A DNA stretch of 64,000 bases from Atherix ibis (GCA_958298945.1 OY282606.1:42669920-42733919); one strand, 5' to 3'; positions 10,071 through 22,158 are shown, counted from the stretch's first letter. Notes: generated from the sequence alone by a model not told the origin. Numbers and translations are program-made.

Positions 10071-12640
10071 TATAATATTTATTGACACTAGGCCAAACGC
10101 GGCTATTTCCATTAGGCTCTCAAATAGGGGCCCAGCTTTAACATAACGAACGACTTATATTCATTAGCATAGACACCTAATAATGCCTTAATATTCAACA
10201 TAAGCCTGGGTTGAGCGGTGAAATAAAAATGAAAAATATGAATGGAAAATATTTATAAATAAATTCCATATAAGTCCATCTAAACTATTTAACCACAAAC
10301 TTTAAACACTACTTATGGACAAAAAAACTAACGTGAAACTAACAAACGAAACGCGATACCGCGACAAACAATGTGGCCTTTATATTTGTAGTATCTCGTT
10401 ATAAAAAAATCTATTCCCGTTTAGCCCGCCACTATAATAATATAGAAAAATAACATGGCTGCGTGGTTTTTAAATTCTTTAAATTTTTAAAAAACAATAA
10501 ATTAGCTGGGTATTTACCCCCACTTGTAATGTTTACACCACTTAATATAGACTTGGTCAAATTATCTGCTTCTTATTTGTGTGCGCTTATAGAGCTTAAA
10601 TTGAAAAAAAATATCTATTTTAATTTGTAACCAAAAGCTAACCATGAAAGTAGGCCTTTCTTTATTCATCGTTAAAATATTTTCAAATATTTAACTATTT
10701 TTTTTCTAGTGAACTCAACCAACAAATAATAACAGATTTCGTCCAACCCATACATCACCAAATTGTTAAATGGCCGCATGGCCATGTCGTCACCTAAAGC
10801 TTCTGGTGAAATTATAGACATATTAATGTGGTTGAAACTTTAAACATTTTTACAGTAAAATGTTAAAAGGCAATTGAGCCATATTCAATGTTTTCTAAAC
10901 TACAATAATTTATCGATTATAATTTTTATTCACAATTTATTCAGTAAAACAAAGACTGACTCACTTAAGAGCGCACACGTTTTTTGTGGATCATGTAACG
11001 TTGAAATATAAATTTTCTGAACGATTTAATTTTAAACAAATCTTATAATATATCCTTACTAACTTGAAAGCATTTCAGGTTGGATATTTTTTGTTTATTT
11101 GTTTTTTTTTTGTATGGCCCTTTTCTTAAATATTAACAATGAATAGAAAAAATGTGGAGCTAGCACGTCATCTAGGATTATTTTTTTAACTTTAAAATTG
11201 GAATACAATTTATATTTGAAATTAGTGTAATGAATAATAATGAGTTCTTTGGTGGTGTCCTTACAAGTGTACGTTTTCGTGTCGTTTGGTAAAATGTGAT
11301 TATTCATGCTCACGTGTTGTATGTGGTAATGAAATTCGATTATTATCTGATGGCATGCACAATAAGAAAGGAGGATGATCTTTTCATTCTGTCTAAATAT
11401 TTTCGAATGTTGTGCTATTTTTTTCTATATATTTTCTTCTTTCTATTTATTTTATTTTGTTATTTGTATGTTAAACATCATGAAGCCATACAAAAATAAA
11501 TCCTTAACGTAATGAACTTTTTCGAATTTTTGTATTTCATCAGAGAATCTATTTATGCCATGATTTTAGCCACAAATCTTGAGCTAAATACTAATGTCGG
11601 CACGTTAGATTTGGCTATGGCAAACACATTCTGATAATCGAATTTCTCCTATCCGCACACTATCGGATGGAGATTTAATTCATACACATATATTGGCAGT
11701 TTTGAGGGGTAAGAAACAGAGTCTGCGCAAAATATTTCCCATTTTTTAGTGCAATTATCGATAACTGTACGAATGTTCTTGCTCATTCAAAAGCATAAAA
11801 GTTGACGAAAGATAAGTGTAGCTTTGGACAAAAGATTTCCTGGAAGAATTTTATTTAACCTAAATTAGGAAAAGCATCTAAAATCCATCTAAAAATTTAC
11901 ATTTAATCTTTAACACTTAAAATTTATCTATTTTTGTTAAAGAATAAAAAATTATATTTACTTAATGCTTAAGAATTAGATTAAAGAAAATGATATCAGA
12001 AAATTTCTTAGAATTTTTTGCGAATTTGTAGCAATAATATATAATATTGTATTATAGATATTTGAAAGAAACTTTCAAATTTCTAGCTTTGAGAGACAAT
12101 TTTTTGGGCAATTTTTGAATTTATGTTTCCATTGATTAACTGGTTCGGAAATAAACAATTTTCAAAGCATACAAGCTATTTTCTTTACATAATAAAAGGG
12201 TTTCTTTGAATATAAAAAAAAATATCTTCTATATTTGCTAATATCTTAAAAATCTTTTAATAATTTTTTTAGTAAAAACAACCTTTTGAAAATGTTTTAT
12301 TATTTCTAAAAGAAAGTAGTTGTTGCTAAATGGCAAACGGTTCCTTAAGATGTGTTAAGATACAATAATAATTTTTGAGAATTGTTCTCTATAAGCACCC
12401 TTATCGAAATATTCAAATTTGCATAATATGATAGGCAAGATTTATTAAGTACACTATGTTCTGAACATTAGTTTTCATTGAAATAAAATACAGTGATTCG
12501 AATGATCATAATCGTTTATATGGACTTGAGAAATGTGTATGGAAAATAATATCAGATAAATGACCACATTGTAGGAAATGTCTCCTCAAAACGCTTTCAT
12601 ACAATTCCGGAGACTAGTTTTATTGATTTCGTTGTGTATG
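10071..12640. other. AT-rich intergenic sequence
   Basis: About 2.6 kb with only short random frames. I see no transposase or RT block, no tRNA-like fold and no strong repeat. Confidence 0.55.
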
Positions 12641-12899
12641 TTTTTTTTTTAAAAAAGAATTCAATTATTTTTTGTTGGTTTGTATAATCGGGAGCGGTTA
12701 AATTTGGGGAGCAATGGGATTAAATCACCACTTTTTGACATTATTTGGTTAGGAAATATCGATTGCAAAATTTTTCCTTGTAGTATATGCAGTGTGTGGC
12801 GTGTACCTTCCTGTTGGAATTACATGTTATCCAACTCCAATTGGTTAAATTCATTGATAGAATACAACGCTCAGTAGTATGCACAACAGCATACGAATA

Positions 12900-13736
12900 G
12901 GGTTTTCCAATAAGAGTGATATGATTTCTAAGTGACGTTTCGGCTATTTGTAATATGTCATGAACGTTTACAAATTATTCAATTTTATTATCAAAATAAT
13001 CGTTCTCCAATTGCAATTTTTCGTGCGCTCACTTTCATCTGAGTGGTACGGTAAATAAACAAAACTGTCAATTCTGATGCGAAGAAAATCCACAAATTAT
13101 TCATGAACACCTATTATATTCACCTAAATTGACAGTTTGGTGTGGTTTTTGGTCTGGTGGAATCATCTGTTCGTACTTCTTTCGAAATGAAGCTGGCAAC
13201 ACCGTTACTGTCAATGGAGAGCGTTATAGATCGATGATAACCAACTTTTTATGGCCGAAATTGTAAGAAGTTGATCTTGACAATATCTGGTTCCGAAAAG
13301 ACGGGGCTACATGCCACACAGCACGTGAAACAACCGAATTATTGCGAGAAAAATTTGAAGATTCGATTATTTCAAGAAATTGTGACATTGAATGGCCTCC
13401 AAGAAGTTGTGATTTAACACCATTAGACTATTTCTTGTGGGGTTATTTAAAGTCATTGGTCTTCAGCAATAAACCAGACTCTCTTCAAGCTTTAGAAGTC
13501 AATATTGAACGTACTATTCATGACATACGACTTGATTTAGTGGAAAAAGTGCTCGAAAATTGGGTTCATTGAATTCGTTCCTGCAAAAGAAGTCGTGGAG
13601 ACCATTTGAATGACATTTTATTCAGAACTTAATTGTATCGATTGTACTTCACATTAAATAAAAAATATTTGAATTTCCTTCACAATTGGTGTTTTTTTTT
13701 AAAAAAAGAAATCATATCACTCTTATTCGAAAACCC
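12900..13736 (+). mobile_element. internally deleted DD41D mariner with both TIRs
   Basis: The left end, gggttttccaataagagtga after TA 12898-12899, is the inverse of the right end, tcactcttattcgaaaaccc to 13736. The length is 0.84 kb against about 1.3 kb for a full element. Confidence 0.82.
13028..13632 (+). pseudogene. DD41D mariner transposase, N-terminal half deleted
   Basis: The whole DNA-binding part is missing. The frame opens at AHFHLSGTVNKQNCQF, just after where the first Asp should be, and continues as TVWCGFWSGGIICSYFF, NTVTVNGERYRSMITNF and WFRKDGATCHTARET (second Asp). It then reads RNCDIEWPPRSCDLTPLDYF (third Asp). There are 41 residues between the second and third Asp, which is the hallmark of the DD41D group first described as rosa. 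In-frame stops are TGA near 13074, TAA near 13265 and TGA 13570-13572. The frame otherwise runs to TAA 13630-13632. It cannot be active. Confidence 0.82.
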
Positions 13737-14199
13737 TTTAGTAGCGTCGTCAAAGATATACGGATCAATAAGACCTCCAGTAAAAACTCCACGCCATACA
13801 GTCACTCGATAAGGATATAAAGGTCATTTTCAAATTTTCTGTTATCTATGAAACTGTAAAAATCCGGATCTTGTTTATGTATCTCTCACTAAAGTTTTCT
13901 ATAGTTTTTCAGTAATTTTTAAGCAAATATATATTGCTTAGCATCTGTAGTTTAATATCACACGTCGTTCGTGAATTGACTCCATATTTTCCGGTCCACT
14001 TTTAATTTGTTAATGAAGCCACTTAAGTTAAAATCACTTTTTTGTAAAAATCGGGGTCTTCTCTTTATAGCTTTAAAGTTTACTGAAGTTACTGTATCAC
14101 CATGGAGGTCCTCGGACTTTCAACTACACATTCAAATATTACAGTAATATTCTCGGCTGAGCAATCTAAGATGGCAAAGTTTGTGTTAATCGAACACTG

Positions 14200-15660
14200 A
14201 ACTCTCATCGTTATCATCACCATTAATGGTGCGACCACCGGTAGTCTGGTCTAGACTTGTTGCATCAAATAACTCCAGATGGCTCAGCATATTTTTGTCG
14301 TGCTGGCTAACGCCGTCGCTCCACCAAAGGCTGGGCCTACCTCGTCTTCTGCAACTATAAATGAAGTCACTGAAGCCTATTGAGCTTTATTTTTTTCGCA
14401 AACGGATGGTCGCCATAATGCTTCAGGATATCATCCTTAATTAGGCTTTAGAACCGTTTATTCTCATGTAAGGGGGGACAAGAGTTCGGAATGGTTATTG
14501 CCTAGAATCTAAGTTACCGAAGAATATATGAGGTCTGCCAGGACTAGTGTTTTGAACAACAATAGCTTTTATATTATCGTCATATTTTTCGAAAGAAATA
14601 ATTTAGACTAACTGAAATTGGCCCTGTTGAATACCAATACCCATACGCGGATTCATTCATCCAAGTTGTTATCGGTTGCGACCCTTGACCACAAAGAGAA
14701 AAATAGTTTAACTTTATCACAGCTATAAATTTATATCTGTGTGTTACTAGTCCTAATTGGGTTTATCTTCAACGCCGACGCTGACACCATGTACTTTGTT
14801 TAACCTTCATTTATGTGTAGCTCAAGATTTTTCTCTACCTGCTCAATCTTCATGAAAGCCAATCATTGTGATCAACAGATAATAAAAAAAAAGCTGCGCA
14901 GATTAAATGTAGATGGTACTGTTCATGATTATTTCTGAGTCAGGGAGAACTTTATCCAGCACCAGGTTAAAGAGAGTGCACAAAAGTGCGTCTTCTTATC
15001 GGAGCTCTAAAAGTTCTTCTGCTGCTTTTACTCTTCCTTTGACACTAGTCAGTCTAATCAAATTGCCATTGCGGCTGGAGCCTAGGATTTTTTCGACTGC
15101 ACCAATGATAATTGCCCTTAAGGTCCTTCCGCGCCATTCCAATATGTGCTTCATCTCCAGGGCATATATTTTTGTTAAGGTTTTTGATTGCTACATTCTG
15201 TTCAACTTCGTATTCCGTACGAATGCGTTCATTTATTAGAGTACTCGTGTTGAATCGAGCCTTTCGGTTGCCTTTATTTATTAGCGAAGATGGTATTTCG
15301 GTTCGAGTCAATGTTGGTGTAATGTGCTAATGCCTATAATGTATACTGTAGTGCATTAGTACACTACAATAAAGTAGACAGTATTAATTTACTTGATTGG
15401 TTGAGTTCAACTTAATATGTTATCAGAGAAGTTGATGATTTTTGTAAAATGAAAAATATAAAATTTAAACTTTCCTTTAAATATTAAAATGTAATTTTAT
15501 TCAAACAATAAATATTTCAGGAACTTTTATAGGTGACATCCCAAAATGTTCTAATATTTTCCAGATTCCACAGATGACGTCAGTCAATCAGCACGTGGTT
15601 AATTTGATAGAAAGTGGTTCCGTCTAAAGAGAAACCAGGTACATCCAACGACCGTTTCAT
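14200..15660 (-). pseudogene. LINE ORF2: endonuclease end, linker, RT and tail
   Basis: From the right: SLDGTTFYQINHVLID, the endonuclease C-terminal signature (family form NQIDHVLI), at about 15650-15600. A linker follows with ERIRTEYEVEQNVAIKNL and CPGDEAHIGMARKDLKG. Then LIRLTSVKGRVKAAEELL joins DALLCTLFNLVLDKVL, the RT block where the family has GDxLSCxLFNLVL. The catalytic YADD block is lost. At 14360-14300, IYSCRRRGRPSLWWSDGVS matches the RGRP-LRWxDxV motif at the C-terminal end. Frames change many times and internal pieces are deleted. Confidence 0.62.
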
Positions 15661-16730
15661 ATTCCGCTGCTAACTACCATGGGCACGCCATACTTTTTTT
15701 ATGAGTTTGACATCTGTCAACATTAATCAGTGCACACTGTCAGAAATTTTTTCCTTTGGTAATCATGTCTAGTTTTGTGCCAGAAAAAGAGCATATGCGG
15801 GAAGCTCTGCTTTTCTGCTTCAATTTGAAGAAATCGACTGCCGAATCGCGTCGAATGCTTATGGAGGTCTATGGTAACAGTGCTTTATCGGAAACAATGT
15901 GCCGAGATTGGTTTCGTCGGTTCAAAGATGACAATTTTGACTTGTGGGACAAGAAGCGTGAAAATCGGCCTAGAAAGGTTGAGGACCATCTATTGCAGAC
16001 TTTTTTGGACAAAGACGATATCCAATCGCAAAAAATGCTCATGGAGCAATTGGGTGTTAGTCAACCAGCCATTTCCATGCGTCTGCGTGCCTTACGGAAG
16101 ATTGAAAAGATTGGAAATGCGTGCCGCATTCATTGAACGATAGGCAGATGGAACGACGCCAAAACACATGCGAAATCTTGCTCGCCAGATAAAAAAGAAA
16201 GTCGTTCCTGAATCGGATTGTGACAGGCGATGAAAAGTGGATATATTTCGAGAATCCTAACCGCAAGAAATCGTGGGTTGATCCCGGCCAACCATCATCA
16301 TATTCCCCAAAATCAAATTGCTTCGAACGGAAGACGATGTTCTGCGTGTCAATGTCCACCGCTACCCCTACTGATCAAATTGCACCGTGCTCTGCGTCGC
16401 ACACGTCAAAAATGGTCCACAACTACTTGGAGACACTCAACTGGGAGGTGCTACCTTATCCCACATATTCACCAGACCTAGCTCCTTCCGACTACCACCT
16501 GTTTTCGTAGAAGGGCCACGCGCTCGCTGAGCAGCACTTCGATTCATACGAAGACGTCCGAAAGTGGCTTGATGAGGGGTTTGACTCGAAAGAGAAGGAA
16601 TTTTTTTAGCATGGTCTCCACAAATTGCCCGAGGGATTTGAAAAATGTGTCCAAAAAAACAGCGGCTTTAAGCTTAAAATCATGTGTTTTTTAACTAAAA
16701 AAAACAGCGGATTTAAGCTTATACACCTGA
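15660..16730 (+). mobile_element. Mos1-like (mauritiana subfamily) mariner, deleted
   Basis: The right end aagcttatacacctga stops at 16730 before TA. A partial second copy of the TIR interior (cagcggctttaagctt) lies 40 bp inside it. The left TIR is reduced to a few bases (attccgctgc, about 15664-15673). It inserted into the endonuclease domain of the LINE at 14.2-17.1 kb. Confidence 0.78.
15765..16660 (+). pseudogene. Mos1-like mariner transposase lacking the second catalytic Asp
   Basis: It starts at ATG 15765 (MSSFVPEKEHMREALLFCFN), which matches the N-terminus of the mauritiana subfamily. Helix-turn-helix blocks RRMLMEVYG, DWFRRFKDDNFD and LGVSQPAISMRLRAL are clear. A frameshift near 16100 moves the gene to the frame reading VPHSLNDRQMERR, in which TAA replaces a Tyr codon near 16190. 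VTGDEKWIYFENPNRKKSW carries the first Asp. The sequence then jumps from MFCV to SHTSKMVHNYLETLNWEV, which removes the block with the second Asp (usually LHDNAPSH). SPDLAPSDYHLFS keeps the third Asp and is followed at once by TAG; HALAEQHFDSYEDVRKW continues after it. Confidence 0.85.
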
Positions 16731-16739
16731 TAAATAGTT

Positions 16740-17100
16740 TGCAATCCGTTGTTATTGGTATGCTTGTACAAGTTTTGGGTAAGGAGTTTCGCCTGAATGC
16801 AGGCTTCCTCTCTATCTTGCTTTTGAAGTCCCTAGGTACGATTTTTATATCTTCGAAAAACGTGTCCTTTTCAGAATTGGTAGACTCCAACATAGAGGCA
16901 AATACAATAACAACGGCCTTCATTTTCTAGCTGACTGAAAAGTACATGGTATTGTTAGTGGCAACTATAATATCTATTATAGCAGCTCTTCTTCAAAATA
17001 TGGTACCAGTCCCTGTCCGCCATATCTCTTGTAATGCTGTTATGTCAGCCTGGTACCTTGACAGAATATCGGTCAATGGCTGAGAAGCTTCTTATCTATA
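16740..17100 (-). pseudogene. LINE endonuclease domain, N-terminal part
   Basis: Minus-strand reading gives QPLTDILSRYQADITALQE then IWRTGTGT, the standard opening of an APE-type LINE endonuclease (family form L...RYxxDIxALQExRW). Further on come DTFFEDIKIVPRDFKSKI and KPAFRRNS, corresponding to the DIKIVLGDFNAKxG block with GDFN changed to PRDFK. The middle of the domain is missing. It is the upstream half of the LINE interrupted at 15660-16730. Confidence 0.65.
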
Positions 17101-19062
17101 TATAAAGTGCAAATTCTACGAGAAAATGTGAAATTTTTTTCTGAAGCACTCAACCATGATCTTAGAAATTATTCCCTATGAGTTGAATAATTCAATTTAA
17201 GGACACATTACTCCGACCTAGTTTTTCCGGTAATCTTCTCGAATGATTTCTTTTGTTAAATATTTTTAAAATAATAACATGTTAATAACTTTGTCATATA
17301 TACTCTTACCGAATATCAAATATCAACTGACAAGAGAACAAGTAACCAAAATCCCATAAAATTTACGTTATATGTGTAAGCCAACTTTAAGAACACCGAG
17401 GATAGATGGTCTTTAGCGATTTTTTGTTGTTTTTTTTCGAATACATATTAATATTTAGTATTTAAAGTTGGCAAAAAATTTGTTTTCCTATATTAATATT
17501 TAGTATTTAAAGTTGGCAAAAAATTTGTTTTCGTATATTCTTCCCGAATAGCTTAGCGATCTAAGTGTTTAAGAAACAGTATGGATGCTATTTAATTAAT
17601 TTTTCTCACTATTTCAGCTTTGCATAAATGATTAAATAACCATGTACAAATGAAAACATATATTCATAATAATTTTGACATTACGGAATTAAAAGTTCTT
17701 TTTGGTGTAACTTAATAATTATTAAATGATACGTTTTCAAAGAATAATTTCCATGAAACCTACTGTAGTAACAAACATTTTATAAAAACAAAAATTCTGC
17801 TTTTATCAGTCAAATAATACAGAAAATTTATTGAAAAGACATCTTATTTTTCATATAAGTTATGAAAAGTCTTTTCGAAGTATTTGAATAAATGTTGTTT
17901 TATAGTATAATTAAATTATTTCATTAAGTACAAAGTCTTTTTGAGAATTTCGGTTACAACATCAAAAGTTAATTACTATTAATTGGCAACTCATTCTTAA
18001 AGCTTTTCAATATGTCAGTATACAATCAATATCAAATATTAGCTTAGAAATATATTTTCCAAAATATTGAATTTCAATGCACAAAATTTCTTCCAAATCA
18101 TAATTCAATAGCTAAATGAAGTATAAGAACATCTCTGTTTAATATTGATAAAGTGAAATAATTTTACTTATAATATTGATATTAGTTCCATTTAAGACAT
18201 CCTTTACTATTCACCCTTAACTTAAAGGAGATTGGTTGTAAATTAAATATGATGAATTGTTTATGAAAAGTGCTTGTTGCTCTTCTAAATTTTACGGCCA
18301 TAATATCCTTTAGTATGTTGCTAAGCAATTTAATCATCAACACTGATATTATGGTTAAATGAATCTGTTGGTCTGACCCTTTGGCTTTTTGGCATTTTCT
18401 TCAAAAACGTGATAAGATTACAAAATGTTTTATAGAAGAAAAAAATGAAAAATAGTCATTATAATAAATTGACTGAAATTAAGTAATATAAGTCTTTTAG
18501 GAAATTATTCGAAATGCTTAAAAGTATTTGAAATGATTTTATGCTATTTCCTCTATCTATAAATTATATTATTATAATTTTAATAAAAAGTTCTTTTTAT
18601 TATATTTAAATTGTAAATAATGAAACAATTTTATGCCAAAATTATGTTATTTGTTAAGGATTTGGCTTTAATAGGAAAAAATTTACTCTTATTTAAATTT
18701 GATTTATTGCTAAGAATGTATTTAAATTTTCAATTGAAAACAATTATAAATACGGTAAAAAATTGATACTGATCATTCTCTTTATATTTCTCTTAAATTA
18801 AAAAACAAACAATTTCTTGATTAAAAATATTAGAAATTTAAAGCTGTTTCTGAAAAAAATTAACATGAGGTTAAACAGCGAGTTTAACTTTCGAAAATAT
18901 GCAACGATTCGTGGCGAATATTCTTTATGACGAACACAAGATGTCCTGGGGCATAAACCACTTGTGGATGTCTGAAAAACAGTGGAAAAGAAGCCGTATT
19001 CAGTGAGGCGTGCTACATAAAAAGCTGATGATAATTTGGAACGACTGACGGCTCTTGTATAG
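17101..19062. other. AT-rich intergenic sequence
   Basis: No coding frame or element ends recognised apart from the 45-bp tandem duplication at 17445-17534. The last 170 bp (18890-19062) are less AT-rich and unidentified. Confidence 0.5.
17445..17534. repeat. 45-bp tandem duplication
   Basis: Two head-to-tail copies beginning atattaatatttagtattta at 17445 and 17490 differ at one base near the end of the unit. Confidence 0.95.
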
Positions 19063-19064
19063 TA

Positions 19065-20360
19065 CGAGGGTCGTTCAATAAGTCCTTAGAAAATCCGAGA
19101 AATTCCGCTCGTAGTGTCGGTAAAGATTTTTTTTTGTAAGTAGCATTATCGACAGGAAAGCTGTTTTTTTTACTGTTTTTTTTGTAAGTAGCATTTCAGC
19201 TCGATCCATAGCGTAGGTCAATTTCTATCGTCGATTAAAGTTACCGACATTTATTTGTGCATAACAATGGAAAAAATCGAGTTTAGGGCTGTCATCAAAC
19301 GTCTCCATTTGAAAGGCTTAAGCCCGAAAGAAATCAAAGCCGAGTTGGATGCAGTTCATGGCGACGGTTTACAATTGGGTGAATGAATTTAAACGTGGCC
19401 GTTCATCCACAAAAGATGAACATCGTTCAGGACGCCCAGTTGAGGTGTCTACTCCTGAAATCATCGACAAAATCCACGATCTGATTTTGAACGATCGGCG
19501 AATTAAAGTGCGCGAATTAGTTGAGGACACAGGCATATCACAAGGTACAGTCGCTTCAATTTTGCATGAAAAATTGTCTGTGAAAAAAATTTCGGCAAGA
19601 TGGGTGCCGCGTTTGCTCTTAGAGGAGAATAAGCGCAATCGTGCAGTGGACTCTGAGGCTATGTTGGCACTCTTTCATCGCAATCTGCCGAATTCCTTCG
19701 TCGATATGTCACTGTGGACGAAACATGGATACACTACTATACTCCAGAAATGAAGAGACAGTCATCACAGGGGATTTTCAAGGGTGAACGGGCTACGAAG
19801 AAGGCAAAAACTGTGCCATCGGCCGGCAAGGTGATGGCCACGGTCTTTTGGGATTCGCAGGGCATCATTTTTATCGACTACTTGGAAAAAGGAAAAACAA
19901 TAACAGCAGCGTATTACGCGTCGTTATTGCAACTGTTGAGCGAGGAAATCAAAGAGAAACGCCCCCATCTGAAGAAGAAAAAAATCCTCTTGCATCAGGA
20001 AAATGCGCGTGTGCACACCTGCGCTGTTTTCATGGCCAAAATTGTGGAATTGAGAATGGGATTGTTGCAGCATCCCGCTTATTCACCAGATTTGGCCCCG
20101 AGTGACTATTTTCTTTTCCCCAATCTGAAGAAATGGCTTGGCGGACGATGGTTCACTTCCAACAAGGACGTCATTGCTCAAACGGATGAGTATTTTGCAG
20201 AACTTCCGAAATTCTATTTTTTGGACGGGATCAAAATTTTGGAAAAACGGTTGGAAAAGTATATAGAACTGAAAGGACATTATGTTGAAAAATAAATTTT
20301 TTTTTTTTAAAAAAACAGTTTTTTTTTATCTTTTTCTAAGGACATATTGAACGACCCTCG
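19065..20360 (+). mobile_element. mariner, 'cgagggtcgttcaata' family, copy 1
   Basis: The ends cgagggtcgttcaataagtc (19065) and tattgaacgaccctcg (to 20360) are inverted copies flanked by TA at 19063-19064 and 20361-20362. The length of 1296 bp is normal. A minus-strand sister lies at 32395-33644. Confidence 0.92.
19267..20295 (+). pseudogene. mariner transposase with Asp-to-Glu change in the second catalytic position
   Basis: It starts at ATG 19267 (MEKIEFRAVIKRLHLKG). A small deletion near 19350 shifts the frame into VYNWVNEFKRGRSSTKDEHR and SGRP; LVEDTGISQGTVASILHEK is the second helix-turn-helix. A 1-bp deletion near 19686 shifts the frame again before VDETWIHYY (first Asp). VFWDSQGIIFIDYLEKGKTI follows, then LLHQENARVH, where relatives have HQDNARVH, so the second catalytic Asp is Glu. 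SPDLAPSDYFLF gives the third Asp at 34-residue spacing. The C-terminus ELKGHYVEK ends at TAA 20293-20295. Two frameshifts plus the Asp loss make it inactive. Confidence 0.9.
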
Positions 20361-20364
20361 TATA

Positions 20365-21611
20365 TTGAATGCAAAAGTTATCACAGTTTTTTATGATCCT
20401 ATATAAAAAAAATGTTTCTTCATAATTGATGAATAGTATCTTCTTTTAAATGATTCCATTGTATAAAGGATGCTTTCTCTCTTCTTTCTATTCAGTTTTG
20501 GCCTGGCCAGAGTACAGTGAAGAGCCCTTGTATTTTTTTCAAAATGTCGGTCGATAAAGTGCATTTATGTCATTGTTTACTTTATGAATTCCGTACAGAT
20601 AATACCGCAAGTATGGCAACCAAAAACATTTGCGAAGTGTATGGAGCAGATGTCATCAAAGTTCGACAGATACGAAGATGGTTTACAAAATTCCGATCTG
20701 GGAATTTTTCACTAATTGATAAGCCACGTACCGGGCGGCCATTGAAGTCTGATGACGACAAGTTAAAAGTCATAATTGACACCAATCACCAGGGAGATCG
20801 CGTCGATGATGGGAGTCAACGAAACAACCGTATTAAGACATTTAAAGTGTATGGGGATGGTTTCGCGGTACGACGTTTGGATACCTCATCAATTGTAGGC
20901 TGCCAATTTATTGGATCTTGTTTCAACGTGCGTTGCTTTGAGTGCGAGACAAAAACATGAACCTTTTCTGCATCGTTTGGTAACGGAAAATGAGAAATGG
21001 GTCGTGTACAACAACGTGACAAGAAAACGACATTGGGCTATACCTGGACAAGCCCCATTAACAACTTCGAAAGCCGAAATCCATCAAAAAAAAGTTATGC
21101 TTTGTGTTTGGTGGGATTGTAAGGATATTGTGTATTTTGAACTCTTGGAACGCAATCAGACAATTACAGCAGAACGATATTGTCAGCAATTATCTAAATT
21201 GAACATCGCCCTTCAAAAGGATAGACCAGAATTGGTAAACAGAAAAGGGGTAGTGTTTCATCACGACAACGCGCGACCACATGTGGCTATGTAACCCAAC
21301 ACAAGCTAAATGAGTTGAATTGGGATGTTATCAAGTATCCACCGTATTCTTCAGATCTGGCTCCTTCCGATTTTAATTTAAATGATAAAAAATTTGATAC
21401 AATAGAGCAGGTAAAAACATCCCTTACTACATTTTTCTCATCAAAATCTACTGAATTTTACACCAATGGTATTAATAAGTTGATAGAAGGATGGGAGAAG
21501 GTTATAAGAACGGGTGGAAATTCTATAATTGATTAAATAAATAATACAAATCTAAAAAAAAATGTTTAATTGTATATGTAAAAAACGGTCATAACTTTTG
21601 CATTCACCCAA
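20365..21611 (+). mobile_element. mariner abutting the previous element
   Basis: The right TIR aacttttgcattcacccaa ends at 21611 before TA. The left TIR ttgaatgcaaaagttat starts at 20365 and lacks 4 bp (ggtg) compared with the right. Only TATA (20361-20364) separates it from the mariner at 19065-20360. Confidence 0.88.
20544..21536 (+). pseudogene. mariner transposase with first catalytic Asp changed to Asn
   Basis: It starts at ATG 20544 (MSVDKVHLCHCLLYEF). ICEVYGADVIKVRQIRRW, FTKFRSGNFSLIDKPRTGRP and KVIIDTNHQGD form the DNA-binding part. A degraded, frame-shifted stretch follows around 20830-20960. FLHRLVTENEKWVVYNN stands where relatives read VTGDEKW, so the first Asp is Asn. VMLCVWWDCKDIVYFELLE and VVFHHDNARPHVAM (second Asp) come next, then a stop and frameshift near 21292. 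SSDLAPSDFNL holds the third Asp. It ends GNSIID at TAA 21534-21536. The same subfamily as the fragment at 7959-8638. Confidence 0.87.
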
Positions 21612-22158
21612 TAGTTCGTAGAAAATCTCTAGAATTACAGAACTGCCTACAAATAAAAGCAAATCGGAGAATATATTAAAAATTTAATAAAATATGATTT
21701 AAGTTGAAAGTTTATGATAACTAAAATGGTTCTACAATATTATAACAAAGTTTTTTTAATAATTTGTATATTTATTTTTGAACAATTATGTCAAAGAAAA
21801 GTATACATTTATTCATTTTTTTTATTTAATATAAACTCTTAATCAAATTAAAAAGAGAGTGAAGGTTCTTTTTTGATAGTATTTTAATACTCTTCAAGAA
21901 TAATTCATCGTCTGGAATATTCTAAGAAAAATATGATATCTCTCAAAAGGTTATCATAATTTTGATTTGGGCACACTTAAAGAGAGGGTGGTACCCTTCA
22001 CGCTTAGTTCTGAGTTTTAAATTGCTCTGAAAGTAATTAACCAGTTCACTGATTTGTGGTCCTTTAGTCGCGGGATCACTTTTGACGTTTCGTTGATGTT
22101 TGGTGACAGCTACATGTCTTCTTCAGCTCCAACTCATGTTCTGATGGGTTATGTCTTA
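21612..22158. other. intergenic sequence, nothing recognised
   Basis: Flank between the mariner and the Harbinger-like element. No coding block seen. Confidence 0.5.

Larger units (their letters stand above)
12650..13900 (-). mobile_element. DD41D (rosa-like) mariner, split by the element at 12900-13736
   Basis: Minus-strand transposase blocks flank the inner element in the right order. From the right side, 13895-13745: NKQDPDF and VTVWRGVFTGGLIDPYIFDDA. From the left side, 12895-12660: AVVHTTERC, NQLELDNM then a stop and FQQEGTRHTL, the second catalytic motif with Asp changed to Glu (family form FQQDGATCHTA). Then follows a very degraded C-terminal stretch. The boundary of the right side lies at 13740 and that of the left at 12897, so the inner element interrupts this gene. 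Ends are not defined. It is older and much more diverged than the inner copy. Confidence 0.6.
14200..17100 (-). mobile_element. endonuclease/RT LINE split by a Mos1-like mariner
   Basis: Minus-strand pieces appear in protein order on both sides of the mariner at 15660-16730: endonuclease start (17100-16740), endonuclease end (15660-15530), linker (15310-15054), RT (15050-14800) and C-terminal tail (14360-14260). Other pieces of the same LINE type lie at 24.8, 28.8, 38.0, 46.2, 49.7 and 60.4 kb. It may belong near RTE/CR1; I do not assign a clade. Confidence 0.65.

Noticed and set aside
12680..12877. 65-codon + frame that could look like a small gene
   Set aside because: The minus strand of this stretch aligns to the second half of a DD41D transposase.
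16625..16930. 101-codon + frame after the Mos1-like mariner
   Set aside because: It crosses the mariner end and continues antisense to a LINE endonuclease fragment.
17445..17534. Possible CRISPR-like or satellite array
   Set aside because: Only two units of 45 bp without spacers; a simple tandem duplication in eukaryotic DNA.
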